A stretch of 64,000 bases of DNA from contig NZ_CP130720.1 of NCBI RefSeq assembly GCF_035984415.1, positions 6,324,001 to 6,388,000 on the forward strand, read 5' to 3'. The notes beneath the pieces were generated by a model. That model was given only the letters and a program-made list of their open reading frames with translations. It was not told where the DNA came from and ran no database searches. Below are positions 7,107 to 16,284 of this stretch, in pieces. The number at the start of each line of letters is the position of its first letter. Positions within the stretch are counted from its first letter, which is position 1. This DNA comes from Streptomyces sp. NBC_01296 (GTDB taxonomy: Bacteria > Actinomycetota > Actinomycetes > Streptomycetales > Streptomycetaceae). A program made the position numbers and the translations under genes.

Positions 7107-9914
7107 ATGCTGATCGGACGTGACGACGACCTCGAACTGATCCGGGGCTTCGTCGACGAGGCCAGAACCTCCGGCGGCGCCCTCCTGTTATCCGGAGACG
7201 CCGGAGTGGGAAAGACAGAACTCCTGGACGCCGCCGCCGCACACGCCCACGCCGCGAACACACGCGTCGCGCGAGCAGCCGGCGTCGAGTTCGAAAGCTC
7301 GGTCGGCTTCGCCGGACTCCACCAGATCCTGTACCCCCTGCTGGACGGACTCGAAGAACTCGCCGCCGCCTACCGCAGCACCCTCAGCGTGGCCCTGGGC
7401 CTGCAACACGGCGCACCACCCCAGCAACTGATGGTGTCCAACGCCGTATCGGCCCTGCTCGGCCACGCCGGGGCCGAACGCCCCCTGCTCGTCATCGTCG
7501 ACGACCTGCCCTGGCTGGACCGGGCCAGCGCCATCGTCATGGGCCTCGTGGCCCGCCGCCTCGGCGACAGCGCCAGCCGCGTCGGCTTCCTCGGCGCCTA
7601 CCGGTCCGACGAAGGCAGCTTCTTCGACCGCGGCGGCGTCACCACCCACCACCTGCAGCCCCTCGACCCCGCCGCAGCAGAAAAACTGGTGAGAGACCGG
7701 TTTCCCGCCCTGACACCCCGCGTACGCACCCGCCTCCTCTCAGAGGCCCAAGGAAACCCCCTGGCCCTGCTGGAGCTGCCCATCGCCCTCAACGGCACCC
7801 GGCGCGCCCCCGCCACGATCCCCGACGTACTGCCCCTCGGCCGCCGCCTCCAGACGCTCTTCGCAGCCCGCATCGAGGCACTGCCACCCGAAACCCGGCT
7901 CCTCCTCCTGTACGCCGTCCTCGACGGCACCGGCGACCTCCACACCCTGCAAGCCGCCACCCACACCGCAACGGGAACCGGACCCACCGGCATCGAAAAC
8001 CTGGCCCCCGCAGAACGCGCCGGACTCGTCTACGTCGACGACACCACCGGCCGACTCACCTTCCGCCACCCCCTCACCCGCTCCGCCGTCGTGGAACTCT
8101 CCACCAGCGACCAACGCCGCCGCATCCACCACGCCCTCGCCGAACACACCACCGACCGGCCCGAACGGCGCGCCTGGCACCTCGCCCAAGCCACCGTCGA
8201 ACCCGACGAACACGTCGCCACCCTCCTCGAACAAACCGCACACGCCGTCCTGCGGCGCGGCGACGCAGGCGGCGCCATCGCCGCACTCCTGCGCGCCGCA
8301 GACCTCAGCCCCCGCGGCCACGAACGCGGCCGACGCATCGCCGAAGCCGCTTACCTCGGCGCCGACCTCACCGGCGACCTGCGCGACGTACCCAAACTCC
8401 TCGAAGACGCCCGCCGCGCCGACGGCGGCCGCGCCGGACCCCTCGTAGCAGCCGTCGCCGCCGCCCACCACCTCCTCCTCAGCGGCGAAGGCGACCTCGA
8501 CACGGCCCACCGCCTCCTCACCGGCGCGATCGACATGCAGCACCAGCCCTACGACGCCACCGACACCACCATGACCGACGCCCTCTACACCCTCGCCTGG
8601 GTCTGCCACGGCGCCCAACGCCCCGAACTGTGGAAACCGCTCCACCAGGCCATCGCCCTGCTCACCCCCCACATCCCCGACCGGGTGGCCCTGACCCTCG
8701 CCACCCTCGCCGATCCCGCCCGCACCGCACCCCCCGCACTCGGCCTCCTGGACGAAACCATCGCCACCCTCGACCAGGAAACCGACCCCGTCCACATCAT
8801 CCGCACCGCCATGGCCGCCGTATACGTCGACCGGCTGGCCGATTGCAGAACCGCGCTACGGCGCATCCTGCGCGACGGACGCGACACCAGCGCCGTCACC
8901 CTCGAACTCCAAGGCCTGGTCTTCCTGAGCCGCGACTGCTTCACAGCCGGCGCATGGGACCAACTCGACGAACAGACCGAGCAAGGACAGCGACTCAGCA
9001 CCACCCACAGCTACCAGCTGCTCACCACCGACTACCTCTACCAGCGCGCACTGGTCGCCGCCGCACGCGGCGACACCGCCACCACCCAAGCCCTCACCGA
9101 CGAGATGACCCTCTGGGCCGCACCCCGCCGCGTCGGCTCCGCCCTCTCCGGCGCCTCCCACGCCAAAGCCCTCGCCGCACTCGGCCAAGGCCGGTACGAA
9201 GAGGCCTACCGCCACGCGACCGCCGTCAGCCCCGCGGGCGAACTCGCCTCCCACGTCCCCACAGCCCTCTTCCTCGTCATGGACCTCGTCGAAGCCGCCC
9301 TCAGAACCGGCCGACAAACCGAAGCAGCGGCCCACGTCACCGCCGTACGGGAGGCAGGCATCGCCGCCATCTCACCCCGCCTCACCATGATCGTCGAGGC
9401 CTCGGCCGCGCTCACCGCCCACGACCCACACGCACGCGAACTCTTCCGGAGAGCGCTCTCCACCCCCGGCACCGACCGCTGGCCCTTCGACCACGCCCGC
9501 GTCCGGCTCGCCTACGGAGAACACCTCCGCCGGGCACGAGCCGCCACCGAAGCCCGCACCCACCTCACCGACGCACTCGACACCTTCCAACGCCTCGGCG
9601 CCCGCCCCTGGGCCGCCCGCGCCGCCGGCGAACTCCGGGCAACAGGACAGCCCACAAGACAGCCCGCAGCACGCGCCGACCACCACGGACCCGCCTCACT
9701 CACACCCCAACAACGCGAAATCGCCCACCTCGCCGCCGCCGGCCTCACCAACAAACAAATCGGCGAACGCCTCCGCCTCTCCCCGCGCACCGTCTCCACC
9801 CACCTCCACCAACTCTTCCCCAAACTCGGCATCACCTCCCGCGCCGCCCTCCGCGACGCGCTGGCAGAACCCACACGCCACACCCCGGACGACAGTGCGA
9901 CAGTGAAACCATGA
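7107..9914 (+). CDS. Large ATP-binding LuxR-family (LAL/MalT-like) transcriptional regulator containing a TTA codon
   Basis: 935 residues. The N-terminal AAA ATPase has Walker A GDAGVGKTELL (about residues 30-40) and Walker B LLVIVDDLPWLD near 130. A long helical TPR-like middle region follows, and a C-terminal LuxR HTH lies at about 868-925 (LTPQQREIAHLAAAGL, NKQIGERL, SPRTVSTHL). It is the size and layout of LAL regulators, which often control secondary metabolism or neighbouring operons. Codon 28 (7188-7190), directly before Walker A, is TTA, the rare leucine codon read only by the bldA tRNA, so synthesis is probably limited to late growth. The stop overlaps the next ATG (ATGA), coupling it to the SIMPL gene. 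It is divergent from the hydrolase at 6970, a plausible target. Confidence 0.92.
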   Translation: MLIGRDDDLELIRGFVDEARTSGGALLLSGDAGVGKTELLDAAAAHAHAANTRVARAAGVEFESSVGFAGLHQILYPLLDGLEELAAAYRSTLSVALGLQHGAPPQQLMVSNAVSALLGHAGAERPLLVIVDDLPWLDRASAIVMGLVARRLGDSASRVGFLGAYRSDEGSFFDRGGVTTHHLQPLDPAAAEKLVRDRFPALTPRVRTRLLSEAQGNPLALLELPIALNGTRRAPATIPDVLPLGRRLQTLFAARIEALPPETRLLLLYAVLDGTGDLHTLQAATHTATGTGPTGIENLAPAERAGLVYVDDTTGRLTFRHPLTRSAVVELSTSDQRRRIHHALAEHTTDRPERRAWHLAQATVEPDEHVATLLEQTAHAVLRRGDAGGAIAALLRAADLSPRGHERGRRIAEAAYLGADLTGDLRDVPKLLEDARRADGGRAGPLVAAVAAAHHLLLSGEGDLDTAHRLLTGAIDMQHQPYDATDTTMTDALYTLAWVCHGAQRPELWKPLHQAIALLTPHIPDRVALTLATLADPARTAPPALGLLDETIATLDQETDPVHIIRTAMAAVYVDRLADCRTALRRILRDGRDTSAVTLELQGLVFLSRDCFTAGAWDQLDEQTEQGQRLSTTHSYQLLTTDYLYQRALVAAARGDTATTQALTDEMTLWAAPRRVGSALSGASHAKALAALGQGRYEEAYRHATAVSPAGELASHVPTALFLVMDLVEAALRTGRQTEAAAHVTAVREAGIAAISPRLTMIVEASAALTAHDPHARELFRRALSTPGTDRWPFDHARVRLAYGEHLRRARAATEARTHLTDALDTFQRLGARPWAARAAGELRATGQPTRQPAARADHHGPASLTPQQREIAHLAAAGLTNKQIGERLRLSPRTVSTHLHQLFPKLGITSRAALRDALAEPTRHTPDDSATVKP

Positions 9915-10612
9915 CCCAGGACTCCGCACCCCAGCCCTACGGAACCCCCGAAGTCCCCCGCGTCGCCGTCCGCGGCGAAGCCCGCCTCGAAGTCGACCCC
10001 GAAATCGCCCGCATCGGCATCACCGTCACCGCCCGCGGCACCGACCGACGCACCGCCCTCGAAGACCTCACCCGCCGCAACAACACCGTCCTCGAGCTCA
10101 TCAAGAGCTACGGCGACGCCGTCGAAAAACTCGAAACCGGCGCCTTCTCCATCAACCCCGAACTCACCCGCCACGGCCGCGCCGAACGCATCCGCGCCTA
10201 CCACGGCCGCGTCCACATCACCGCCGAACTCGCCGACTTCACCGCCCTCGGCGAACTCACCACCCGCCTCGCCGACCTCGAACTCACCAGCGTCGACGGC
10301 CCCTGGTGGGCCCTGCGCCCCACCTCACCCGCCCACGGCGAAGCCCGCCGCCAAGCCGTACTCGAAGCCGTCCAACGCGCCCGCGAATACGCCGCCGCCC
10401 TCGGCGCCGACCTCGCCGCCCTCGTCGAACTCGCCGACCTCGGCGCCGAAAACGCCCTCCCCTTCCAAACAGCCGCCCCCGGCGCCGGCATGCGCACCAT
10501 GGCCTTCAGCACCACCGAGGAAACCGCCCCGCCCCTCGACCTCGAACCCCAACGCCAAACCGTCTACGCCCAGGTCAACGCCCGCTTCACCATGACCCCT
10601 CCCCGACTGTGA
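9911..10612 (+). CDS. SIMPL (DUF541) domain protein
   Basis: 233 residues, starting at the ATG inside the ATGA overlap with the LuxR regulator. The fold is that of SIMPL/DUF541 (BP26/OMP28 family): an N-terminal VPRVAVRGEARLEVDPE strand, the LEKLETGAFSINPE-like core and a C-terminal VYAQVNARFTM strand. No signal peptide or membrane helix is present, so this version is cytoplasmic, unlike many periplasmic relatives. Family members form ring-like oligomers, and the biochemical role is unclear. The stop overlaps the GTG start of the downstream acetyltransferase (GTGA), so the three genes are likely co-translated and expression would depend on the TTA-containing first gene. Confidence 0.85.
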   Translation: MTQDSAPQPYGTPEVPRVAVRGEARLEVDPEIARIGITVTARGTDRRTALEDLTRRNNTVLELIKSYGDAVEKLETGAFSINPELTRHGRAERIRAYHGRVHITAELADFTALGELTTRLADLELTSVDGPWWALRPTSPAHGEARRQAVLEAVQRAREYAAALGADLAALVELADLGAENALPFQTAAPGAGMRTMAFSTTEETAPPLDLEPQRQTVYAQVNARFTMTPPRL

Positions 10613-11124
10613 ACGCCCCCGCCCCGGCAGACGCGTGGACCCTGGAGAGCCTCCGCGCCGACCACGCCCCCGCCCTCCTCGACTTCGAACGGCGAAACCG
10701 GGCCCACTTTGCCCGCACCGTCCCCGACCGCGGCGACGCGTACTTCACCGAGTTCGCCGACCGCCACCACGCCCTGCTCGCCGAGCAGGAGAGCGGCCTG
10801 TCCCGGTTCCACGTCCTCATCACCCGCCAGGGCGACCTGGTCGGCCGCGTCAACCTCGTCGACATCGAGGACGGCAGCGCCGAACTCGGCTACCGCATCG
10901 GCGAAAGCGCCGCCGGCCGGGGCATGGCGACCGCCGCCGTCGCCGAGATCTGCCGCGCCGCGCAGGCCGCGTACGGGCTCTCGCGGCTCATCGCCGTCAC
11001 CACCCTGGACAACCCGGCCTCCATGACCGTGCTCCGGCGCAACGGATTCACCCAGGTCGAGACCACGACCATCGACGGTCGGCCGGGCGTCCGCCACGAG
11101 CGCCCACTGGCCCCCGCGGACTGA
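10609..11124 (+). CDS. GNAT family N-acetyltransferase (RimJ/RimL-like)
   Basis: 171 residues from the GTG that overlaps the SIMPL stop. The acetyl-CoA-binding motif A is visible as LGYRIGESAAGRGMATAAVAEIC near residues 90-112, followed by LDNPASMTVLRRNGF, typical of RimJ/RimL protein or small-molecule acetyltransferases. It is the last gene of the LuxR-SIMPL-GNAT operon and ends just before a hairpin at 11152-11175. The substrate is not predictable. Confidence 0.85.
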   Translation: MNAPAPADAWTLESLRADHAPALLDFERRNRAHFARTVPDRGDAYFTEFADRHHALLAEQESGLSRFHVLITRQGDLVGRVNLVDIEDGSAELGYRIGESAAGRGMATAAVAEICRAAQAAYGLSRLIAVTTLDNPASMTVLRRNGFTQVETTTIDGRPGVRHERPLAPAD

Positions 11125-11151
11125 TCGAAAACGCGTGTCGGCAGGGCCCCC

Positions 11152-11175
11152 GGGGGTGCTCATCAGAGCACCCCC
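11152..11175 (+). terminator. Terminator of the LuxR-SIMPL-GNAT operon
   Basis: Perfect 10-bp stem GGGGGTGCTC / GAGCACCCCC with ATCA loop, 28 bp after the acetyltransferase stop. Confidence 0.8.
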
Positions 11176-11186
11176 ACGCACATTCA

Positions 11187-11251
11187 ACAATTGTCAACAA
11201 CCTTTTGCCCAACGGTTGTTGAGTGGACACCCGGAACCAATTTCCTACTGT
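11187..11251 (+). promoter_or_regulatory. pyk promoter region with inverted repeats
   Basis: AT-rich island before pyk. It contains an 8-bp palindrome ACAATTGT (11187-11194), then a 9-bp perfect inverted repeat TCAACAACC (11194-11202) / GGTTGTTGA (11214-11222) with an 11-nt spacer. A candidate promoter follows: TGGACA (11224-11229), 16 bp, TACTGT (11246-11251). The repeat sits just upstream of or on the -35 box, where a repressor or activator could act. Promoter assignment is inferred from consensus only. Confidence 0.5.
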
Positions 11252-11275
11252 CTGGTAGGGGCATACGCTCGCCCC

Positions 11276-12703
11276 ATGCGCCGAGCAAAAATCGTATGTA
11301 CCCTGGGCCCCGCCACCGACTCATACGACCAGATCAAAGCCCTGGTCGAAGCCGGAATGGACATCGCCCGCCTCAACCTCAGCCACGGCACCTACGCCGA
11401 ACACGAGGACCGCTACCTGCGCGTACGCAAAGCCTCCGACGAAACCGGCCGCAGCGTCGGCATCCTCGCAGACCTTCAAGGCCCGAAGATCCGCCTCGGC
11501 CGATTCACCGAAGGCCCCGTACTCCTTGAACGCGGCGACGAATTCACCATCACCGTCGAAGACCTCGAAGGCGACCGCCACACCTGCGGCACCACCTACA
11601 AAGGCCTCGCCGCCGACGTCACCACCGGCGAACGCATCCTCGTCGACGACGGCCGCGTCACCCTCGAAGTCACCGGCATCGACGGCCCCCGCGTCCACAC
11701 CCTCGTCATCGAAGGCGGCATGGTCTCCGACCACAAGGGCCTCAACCTCCCCGGAGTCGCCGTCTCCGTCCCCGCCCTCTCCAACAAGGACATCGACGAC
11801 CTCCGCTGGGCCCTGCGCACCGGCGCCGACGTCATCGCCCTCTCCTTCGTCCGCAGCGGCCACGACATCCAAGACGTCCACCGCATCATGGACGAAGAAG
11901 GCCGCCGCCTCCCCGTCATCGCAAAGATCGAAAAGCCCCAGGCCGTCGAAAACATCGACGACATCGTCGCCGCCTTCGACGGCATCATGGTCGCCCGCGG
12001 CGACCTCGGCGTCGAAATGCCCCTCGAACAGGTCCCGATCGTCCAGAAGCGCGCCGTCAAACTCGCCAAGCGCAACGCCAAGCCCGTCATCGTCGCCACC
12101 CAGATGCTCGACTCGATGATCGACAACTCCCGGCCCACCCGCGCCGAAGCCTCCGACGTCGCCAACGCCATCATCGACGGCACCGACGCGGTCATGCTCA
12201 GCGGCGAGACCAGCGTCGGCAAATACCCCGTCGAAACGGTCAAGACGATGTCCCGCATCGTCGAAGCCGCCGAAGAGGACATCCTCGCCAAGGGCCTGCC
12301 CCCGCTCACCGAACGCAGCAAGCCCCGCACCCAAGGCGGAGCCGTCGCCCGCGCAGCCGCCGAAATGGGCGACTTCCTCGGCGCCAAATTCCTCATCGCC
12401 TTCACCCAGAGCGGCGACACCGTCCGCCGACTCTCCCGCTACCGCTCACCCATCCCGCTCCTCGCCTTCACCCCCGACCCGGCGACCCGCTCCCAGCTGA
12501 ACCTGACCTGGGGCGTCGAAACCTTCCTCGGCCCCCACGTCGACTCCACCGACGCCATGGTCGCCCAGGTCGAGGAAGAACTCCTGCGCATCGGCCGCTG
12601 CGTACGCGGCGACGTCGTCGTCATCACCGCCGGCTCGCCCCCCGGAGTCACCGGCTCCACCAACCTGGTCCGCGTCCACCACATCGGCGACCCCGTCCAC
12701 TGA
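11276..12703 (+). CDS. pyk: Pyruvate kinase
   Basis: 475 residues. Converts phosphoenolpyruvate plus ADP to pyruvate plus ATP, the final step of glycolysis. It begins MRRAKIVCTLGPATDS with Arg and Thr at the usual active-site positions, has the NLSHG motif near residue 36, and the family signature IAKIEKPQAVENID with the catalytic lysine near residue 220. Other landmarks are MVARGDLGVE and the ATQMLDSM strand. The C-terminal allosteric domain ends TGSTNLVRVHHIG. Full length for the family. ATG 11276 is preceded by GTAGGGG. The candidate promoter would give a leader of about 18 nt. An in-frame extension upstream to 11135 crosses the terminator and is rejected. Confidence 0.97.
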   Translation: MRRAKIVCTLGPATDSYDQIKALVEAGMDIARLNLSHGTYAEHEDRYLRVRKASDETGRSVGILADLQGPKIRLGRFTEGPVLLERGDEFTITVEDLEGDRHTCGTTYKGLAADVTTGERILVDDGRVTLEVTGIDGPRVHTLVIEGGMVSDHKGLNLPGVAVSVPALSNKDIDDLRWALRTGADVIALSFVRSGHDIQDVHRIMDEEGRRLPVIAKIEKPQAVENIDDIVAAFDGIMVARGDLGVEMPLEQVPIVQKRAVKLAKRNAKPVIVATQMLDSMIDNSRPTRAEASDVANAIIDGTDAVMLSGETSVGKYPVETVKTMSRIVEAAEEDILAKGLPPLTERSKPRTQGGAVARAAAEMGDFLGAKFLIAFTQSGDTVRRLSRYRSPIPLLAFTPDPATRSQLNLTWGVETFLGPHVDSTDAMVAQVEEELLRIGRCVRGDVVVITAGSPPGVTGSTNLVRVHHIGDPVH

Positions 12704-12719
12704 CGCCCCGCCCTCACCC

Positions 12720-12749
12720 CCGCGTCGGGCCCCGTCCCGCCCGACGCGG
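12720..12749. terminator. Terminator between pyk and the LAGLIDADG gene
   Basis: Perfect 11-bp inverted repeat (12720-12730 / 12739-12749, 8-nt loop) between convergent genes. Confidence 0.8.
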
Positions 12750-12766
12750 CCACGGCCGCCCGCCGG

Positions 12767-13585
12767 CTAGTACTTGGGCCCGATGTGCGCATCCATGAGC
12801 GCGACGGAGTCCTTCCGCGCGACGGAAACGTTGAAGGGATCGCTCCCGCGAGCCAGGATCGTCCACTGGGCCCCGACCTTGGTGAGCGTGTCCGTACACA
12901 GCTTCCGGATGTCGTCGGACTTGTTGGTGAAGAAGTACCGCGGATACTCGTACCGCTTGCCGTTTCGAACGGTCCAGTTCGTGATCCGGCACCCGTCGGA
13001 GTGGATGAGCCCGCGCAGGAACTCCCATGGGTGGGTATCGACGATCTCCTGCTGCCACCCTTCGAGCACGATCCGCCGCTCGTGCTTCTTGCCGGGCCCG
13101 TGCTGAGGGAACAGGCAGGTCCAGTGCCGTCCGTAACTGGTGACGGCGACGCAGCCTTGACGTTGCAGCACGTAGACCTTGTGGTCGGGTCGCACGGCGG
13201 TGATCGCTGCGCGGCACAGCTCGATCAGTCCTGGCCATGCGTCGGCGCAGACGATCCGCAGGTGGTGCCCGCCGCGGGGGTGTGGGCTGATGCAGCCATC
13301 GCCGAGATAGAGGCCGAGAAGGTATGCGTAGGACGCCGCGTGGTCTGGGCCGGAGCAAGGCGCCGCGTTGATGCGGGGTAGCGGTTCGATGCGCACCTGC
13401 CACGCACGGATGGCGGACCGGGATATCCCTGTTTCCCTGCTGACCGAGTTCATGCTGCGCCCGTCGGCGAGCAGGTCCAGCGCGTGCATGCGGGTGGCGA
13501 TGTCGTACATGCGGTCGACACTGCCGGGTGCAATTCGCTCACGCGGTGCATTTCGGCGGGCTTCGCTGAAACGAGTGATGGTCAC
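12767..13585 (-). CDS. HTH plus LAGLIDADG-type endonuclease-fold protein, stand-alone
   Basis: 272 residues from GTG 13585, or 247 from ATG 13510 (MYDIATRMHAL), which is a natural-looking start; neither has a clear SD. Residues about 27-70 form a helix-turn-helix (LADGRSMNSVSRETGISRSAIRAW). Then come two LAGLIDADG-like helices: YLLGLYLGDGCIS near residue 88 and FLRGLIHSDGCRI near 198, both with the Asp that binds metal in homing endonucleases. No intein splice motifs (no C-terminal HN) and no interrupted host gene are visible, so it is free-standing. It lies 34 bp downstream of a tRNA on the same strand, and its 5' end overlaps a 27-bp perfect palindrome. It may be a DNA-binding regulator derived from a homing endonuclease or a site-specific nuclease. 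The function is unproven. Confidence 0.75.
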   Translation of the reverse strand: MTITRFSEARRNAPRERIAPGSVDRMYDIATRMHALDLLADGRSMNSVSRETGISRSAIRAWQVRIEPLPRINAAPCSGPDHAASYAYLLGLYLGDGCISPHPRGGHHLRIVCADAWPGLIELCRAAITAVRPDHKVYVLQRQGCVAVTSYGRHWTCLFPQHGPGKKHERRIVLEGWQQEIVDTHPWEFLRGLIHSDGCRITNWTVRNGKRYEYPRYFFTNKSDDIRKLCTDTLTKVGAQWTILARGSDPFNVSVARKDSVALMDAHIGPKY

Positions 13586-13604
13586 GCGATAATCGCGTGA
13601 CCAT
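13578..13604. repeat. 27-bp perfect palindrome at the 5' end of the LAGLIDADG gene
   Basis: Arms ATGGTCACGCGAT (13578-13590) and ATCGCGTGACCAT (13592-13604) with a single A between them. It covers the GTG 13585 start of the HTH-LAGLIDADG gene and lies 15 bp past the tRNA 3' end. Possible roles are operator for that HTH protein, recognition site of the endonuclease fold, or tRNA-processing/termination hairpin. Confidence 0.85.
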
Positions 13605-13619
13605 GGAATCTAAGTAAAG

Positions 13620-13694
13620 TGCCCCAGGTGGGATTCGAACCCACACTGTCCGCTGTTTGAGAGCGGCCTCTCTAACCGGTTGGAGTACTGGGGC
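13620..13694 (-). tRNA. tRNA with anticodon CAA (Leu, UUG codon), short variable arm
   Basis: Read on the minus strand: acceptor GCCCCAG/CTGGGGC (7 bp perfect), TA, D-stem CTC/GAG, anticodon stem CCGCT/AGCGG with loop CTCAAAC giving anticodon CAA, variable region ACAGT (5 nt), T-stem GTGGG/CCCAC with TTCGAAT loop, discriminator A, no encoded CCA. All stems are perfect, so it looks functional. By codon it is a leucine tRNA, but bacterial tRNA-Leu is normally class II with a long variable arm, and this one is class I. Confidence 0.9.
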
Positions 13695-13769
13695 CTAAGA
13701 AACGAAGGCTCGGAGGAACCCTGCGCGAGACCACCTTACCGCAGCTAGGTAGGCTCAGGGGAGCTTGTT

Positions 13770-14444
13770 ATGCCCCGCAAAGAGGAGCCTCCCGTGACCG
13801 CCGAGCACGAGTCGACGCCCACGCCCGACGCCGACCAGTCGCACGTTCCGCCGCTGACGACCCGCGTCGTCATCGCCGAGGACGAGGCGCTCATCCGTCT
13901 CGACTTGAAGGAGATGCTCGAGGAGGAGGGCTACGCCGTGGTCGGCGAGGCCGGGGACGGGCAGACCGCCGTCGAGCTGGCCCGGGAGCACCGCCCCGAC
14001 CTGGTGATCCTCGACGTGAAGATGCCCGTCCTGGATGGGATCTCCGCGGCCGAGAAGATCGCCGAGGAGTCCATCGCCCCCGTACTCATGCTCACCGCGT
14101 TCTCGCAGCGCGACCTCGTCGAGCGGGCGCGGGACGCCGGGGCCATGGCGTACCTGGTGAAGCCGTTCAGCAAGAGCGACGTCGTACCGGCCATCGAGAT
14201 GGCCGTGTCGCGTTTCGCGGAGCTTCGGGCGCTGGAGAAGGAGGTCGCGGACCTCTCGCTGCGGCTGGAGACCCGCAAGCTGGTGGACCGGGCGAAGAGC
14301 ATCCTGCAGACGCAGTACGGGCTGACCGAGCCGGCGGCGTTCCGGTGGATCCAGAAGACCTCCATGGATCGTCGTATGTCCATGCAGCAGGTTGCCGAGG
14401 CGGTCATCGAGGACGCCGAGGAGAAGAAGAACGCCGCGCAGTAG
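13770..14444 (+). CDS. ANTAR-domain response regulator (PdtaR-like antiterminator)
   Basis: 224 residues from ATG 13770; GTG 13794, with GAGGAG at good spacing, is an equally likely start giving 216. The receiver domain has the acidic pocket VIAEDEALIRLD, phosphoacceptor Asp82 in VILDVKMP (numbered from the ATG), and Lys131 in YLVKPFSK. The C-terminal ANTAR domain (about 150-215) contains VDRAKSILQTQYGLTE and AFRWIQKTSMDRRMSMQQVAEAVI. ANTAR proteins bind paired hexaloop RNA hairpins to prevent transcription termination. The partner histidine kinase is not in the window. It diverges from the tRNA and ends in a strong bidirectional terminator. Confidence 0.93.
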   Translation: MPRKEEPPVTAEHESTPTPDADQSHVPPLTTRVVIAEDEALIRLDLKEMLEEEGYAVVGEAGDGQTAVELAREHRPDLVILDVKMPVLDGISAAEKIAEESIAPVLMLTAFSQRDLVERARDAGAMAYLVKPFSKSDVVPAIEMAVSRFAELRALEKEVADLSLRLETRKLVDRAKSILQTQYGLTEPAAFRWIQKTSMDRRMSMQQVAEAVIEDAEEKKNAAQ

Positions 14445-14451
14445 CGGGTAT

Positions 14452-14491
14452 GCGTGAGGCCCGCCACCGTCACCGGTGGCGGGCCTCACGC
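14452..14491. terminator. Bidirectional terminator between the ANTAR regulator and the liv operon
   Basis: Perfect 18-bp inverted repeat (14452-14469 / 14474-14491, TCAC loop) between two convergent transcription units; one of the strongest hairpins in the window. Confidence 0.9.
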
Positions 14492-14503
14492 TTGAGCGGA
14501 TCT

Positions 14504-15216
14504 TTAGTCCTCGCCGAGGTACGCCTTGCGGACGTCCTCGTTGTGGAGGAGCTCCTGGCCGGAGCCGGAGAGCACGATCTTGCCGATCTCCATCACGTGG
14601 GCCTGGTCGGCCAGCGAGAGGGCGGCCTGGGCGTTCTGCTCGACGAGCAGGATGGTGGTGCCCGTGGACTTGAGCTCGGCGATGGTCGCCATGATCTTCT
14701 GCATCATGAGAGGGGAGAGACCCATGGAGGGCTCGTCCAGCATGAGCAGCTTGGGACGGGACATGAGCGCCCGGCCCATGGCGAGCATCTGCTGCTCACC
14801 GCCCGAGAGGGTGCCCGCGGCCTGCTTCCGGCGTTCGCCCAGGATGGGGAACATCTCGTAGGCGCGCTGGACGTCCTTCTCGATGCCCTCCTTGTCGGTG
14901 CGCAGGAAGGCGCCGAGCTGGAGGTTCTCGGCGATCGTCAGCCGGGGGAAGATGTGGCGTCCCTCGGGGGAGTGGGCCAGGCCCAGGGAGACGATCTTGT
15001 GGGCGGGGACCTGCGCGAGCGGCTTGCCGTCGAAGACGACGGTGCCGCTGACCGGCTTGAGGAGGCCGGAGAGGGTGCGCAGGGTGGTGGTCTTGCCGGC
15101 GCCGTTGGTGCCGACGAGGCAGACGATCTCGCCCTCGTTGACCTCGAACGAGATGCCCTTGACGGCTTCGATCTTGCCGTAGGCGACCTTGAGGTCCTTG
15201 ACCTCGAGCAGTGCGG

Positions 15217-15220
<4 letters not shown>
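14504..15220 (-). CDS. livF: Branched-chain amino-acid ABC transporter ATP-binding protein LivF
   Basis: 238 residues from GTG 15220. ABC ATPase motifs: Walker A GTNGAGKTTTL, Q-loop region HSPEGRHIFPRLT, signature LSGGEQQMLAMGRAL, Walker B LLMLDEPSMGL, H-loop residues replaced by the LivF-typical LVEQNAQ. The EGR(H/R)IF motif is diagnostic for LivF rather than LivG. It energises uptake of leucine, isoleucine, valine or related amino acids at the inner face of the membrane. The start codon overlaps the livG stop (GTGA), and it is the last gene of the operon. Confidence 0.93.

Positions 15221-16280
<1,060 letters not shown>

Positions 16281-16284
<4 letters not shown>

Noticed and set aside
11135..11275. 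N-terminal extension of pyruvate kinase
   Set aside because: It runs through the terminator hairpin and promoter; ATG 11276 begins the conserved MRRAKIVCTLGP.
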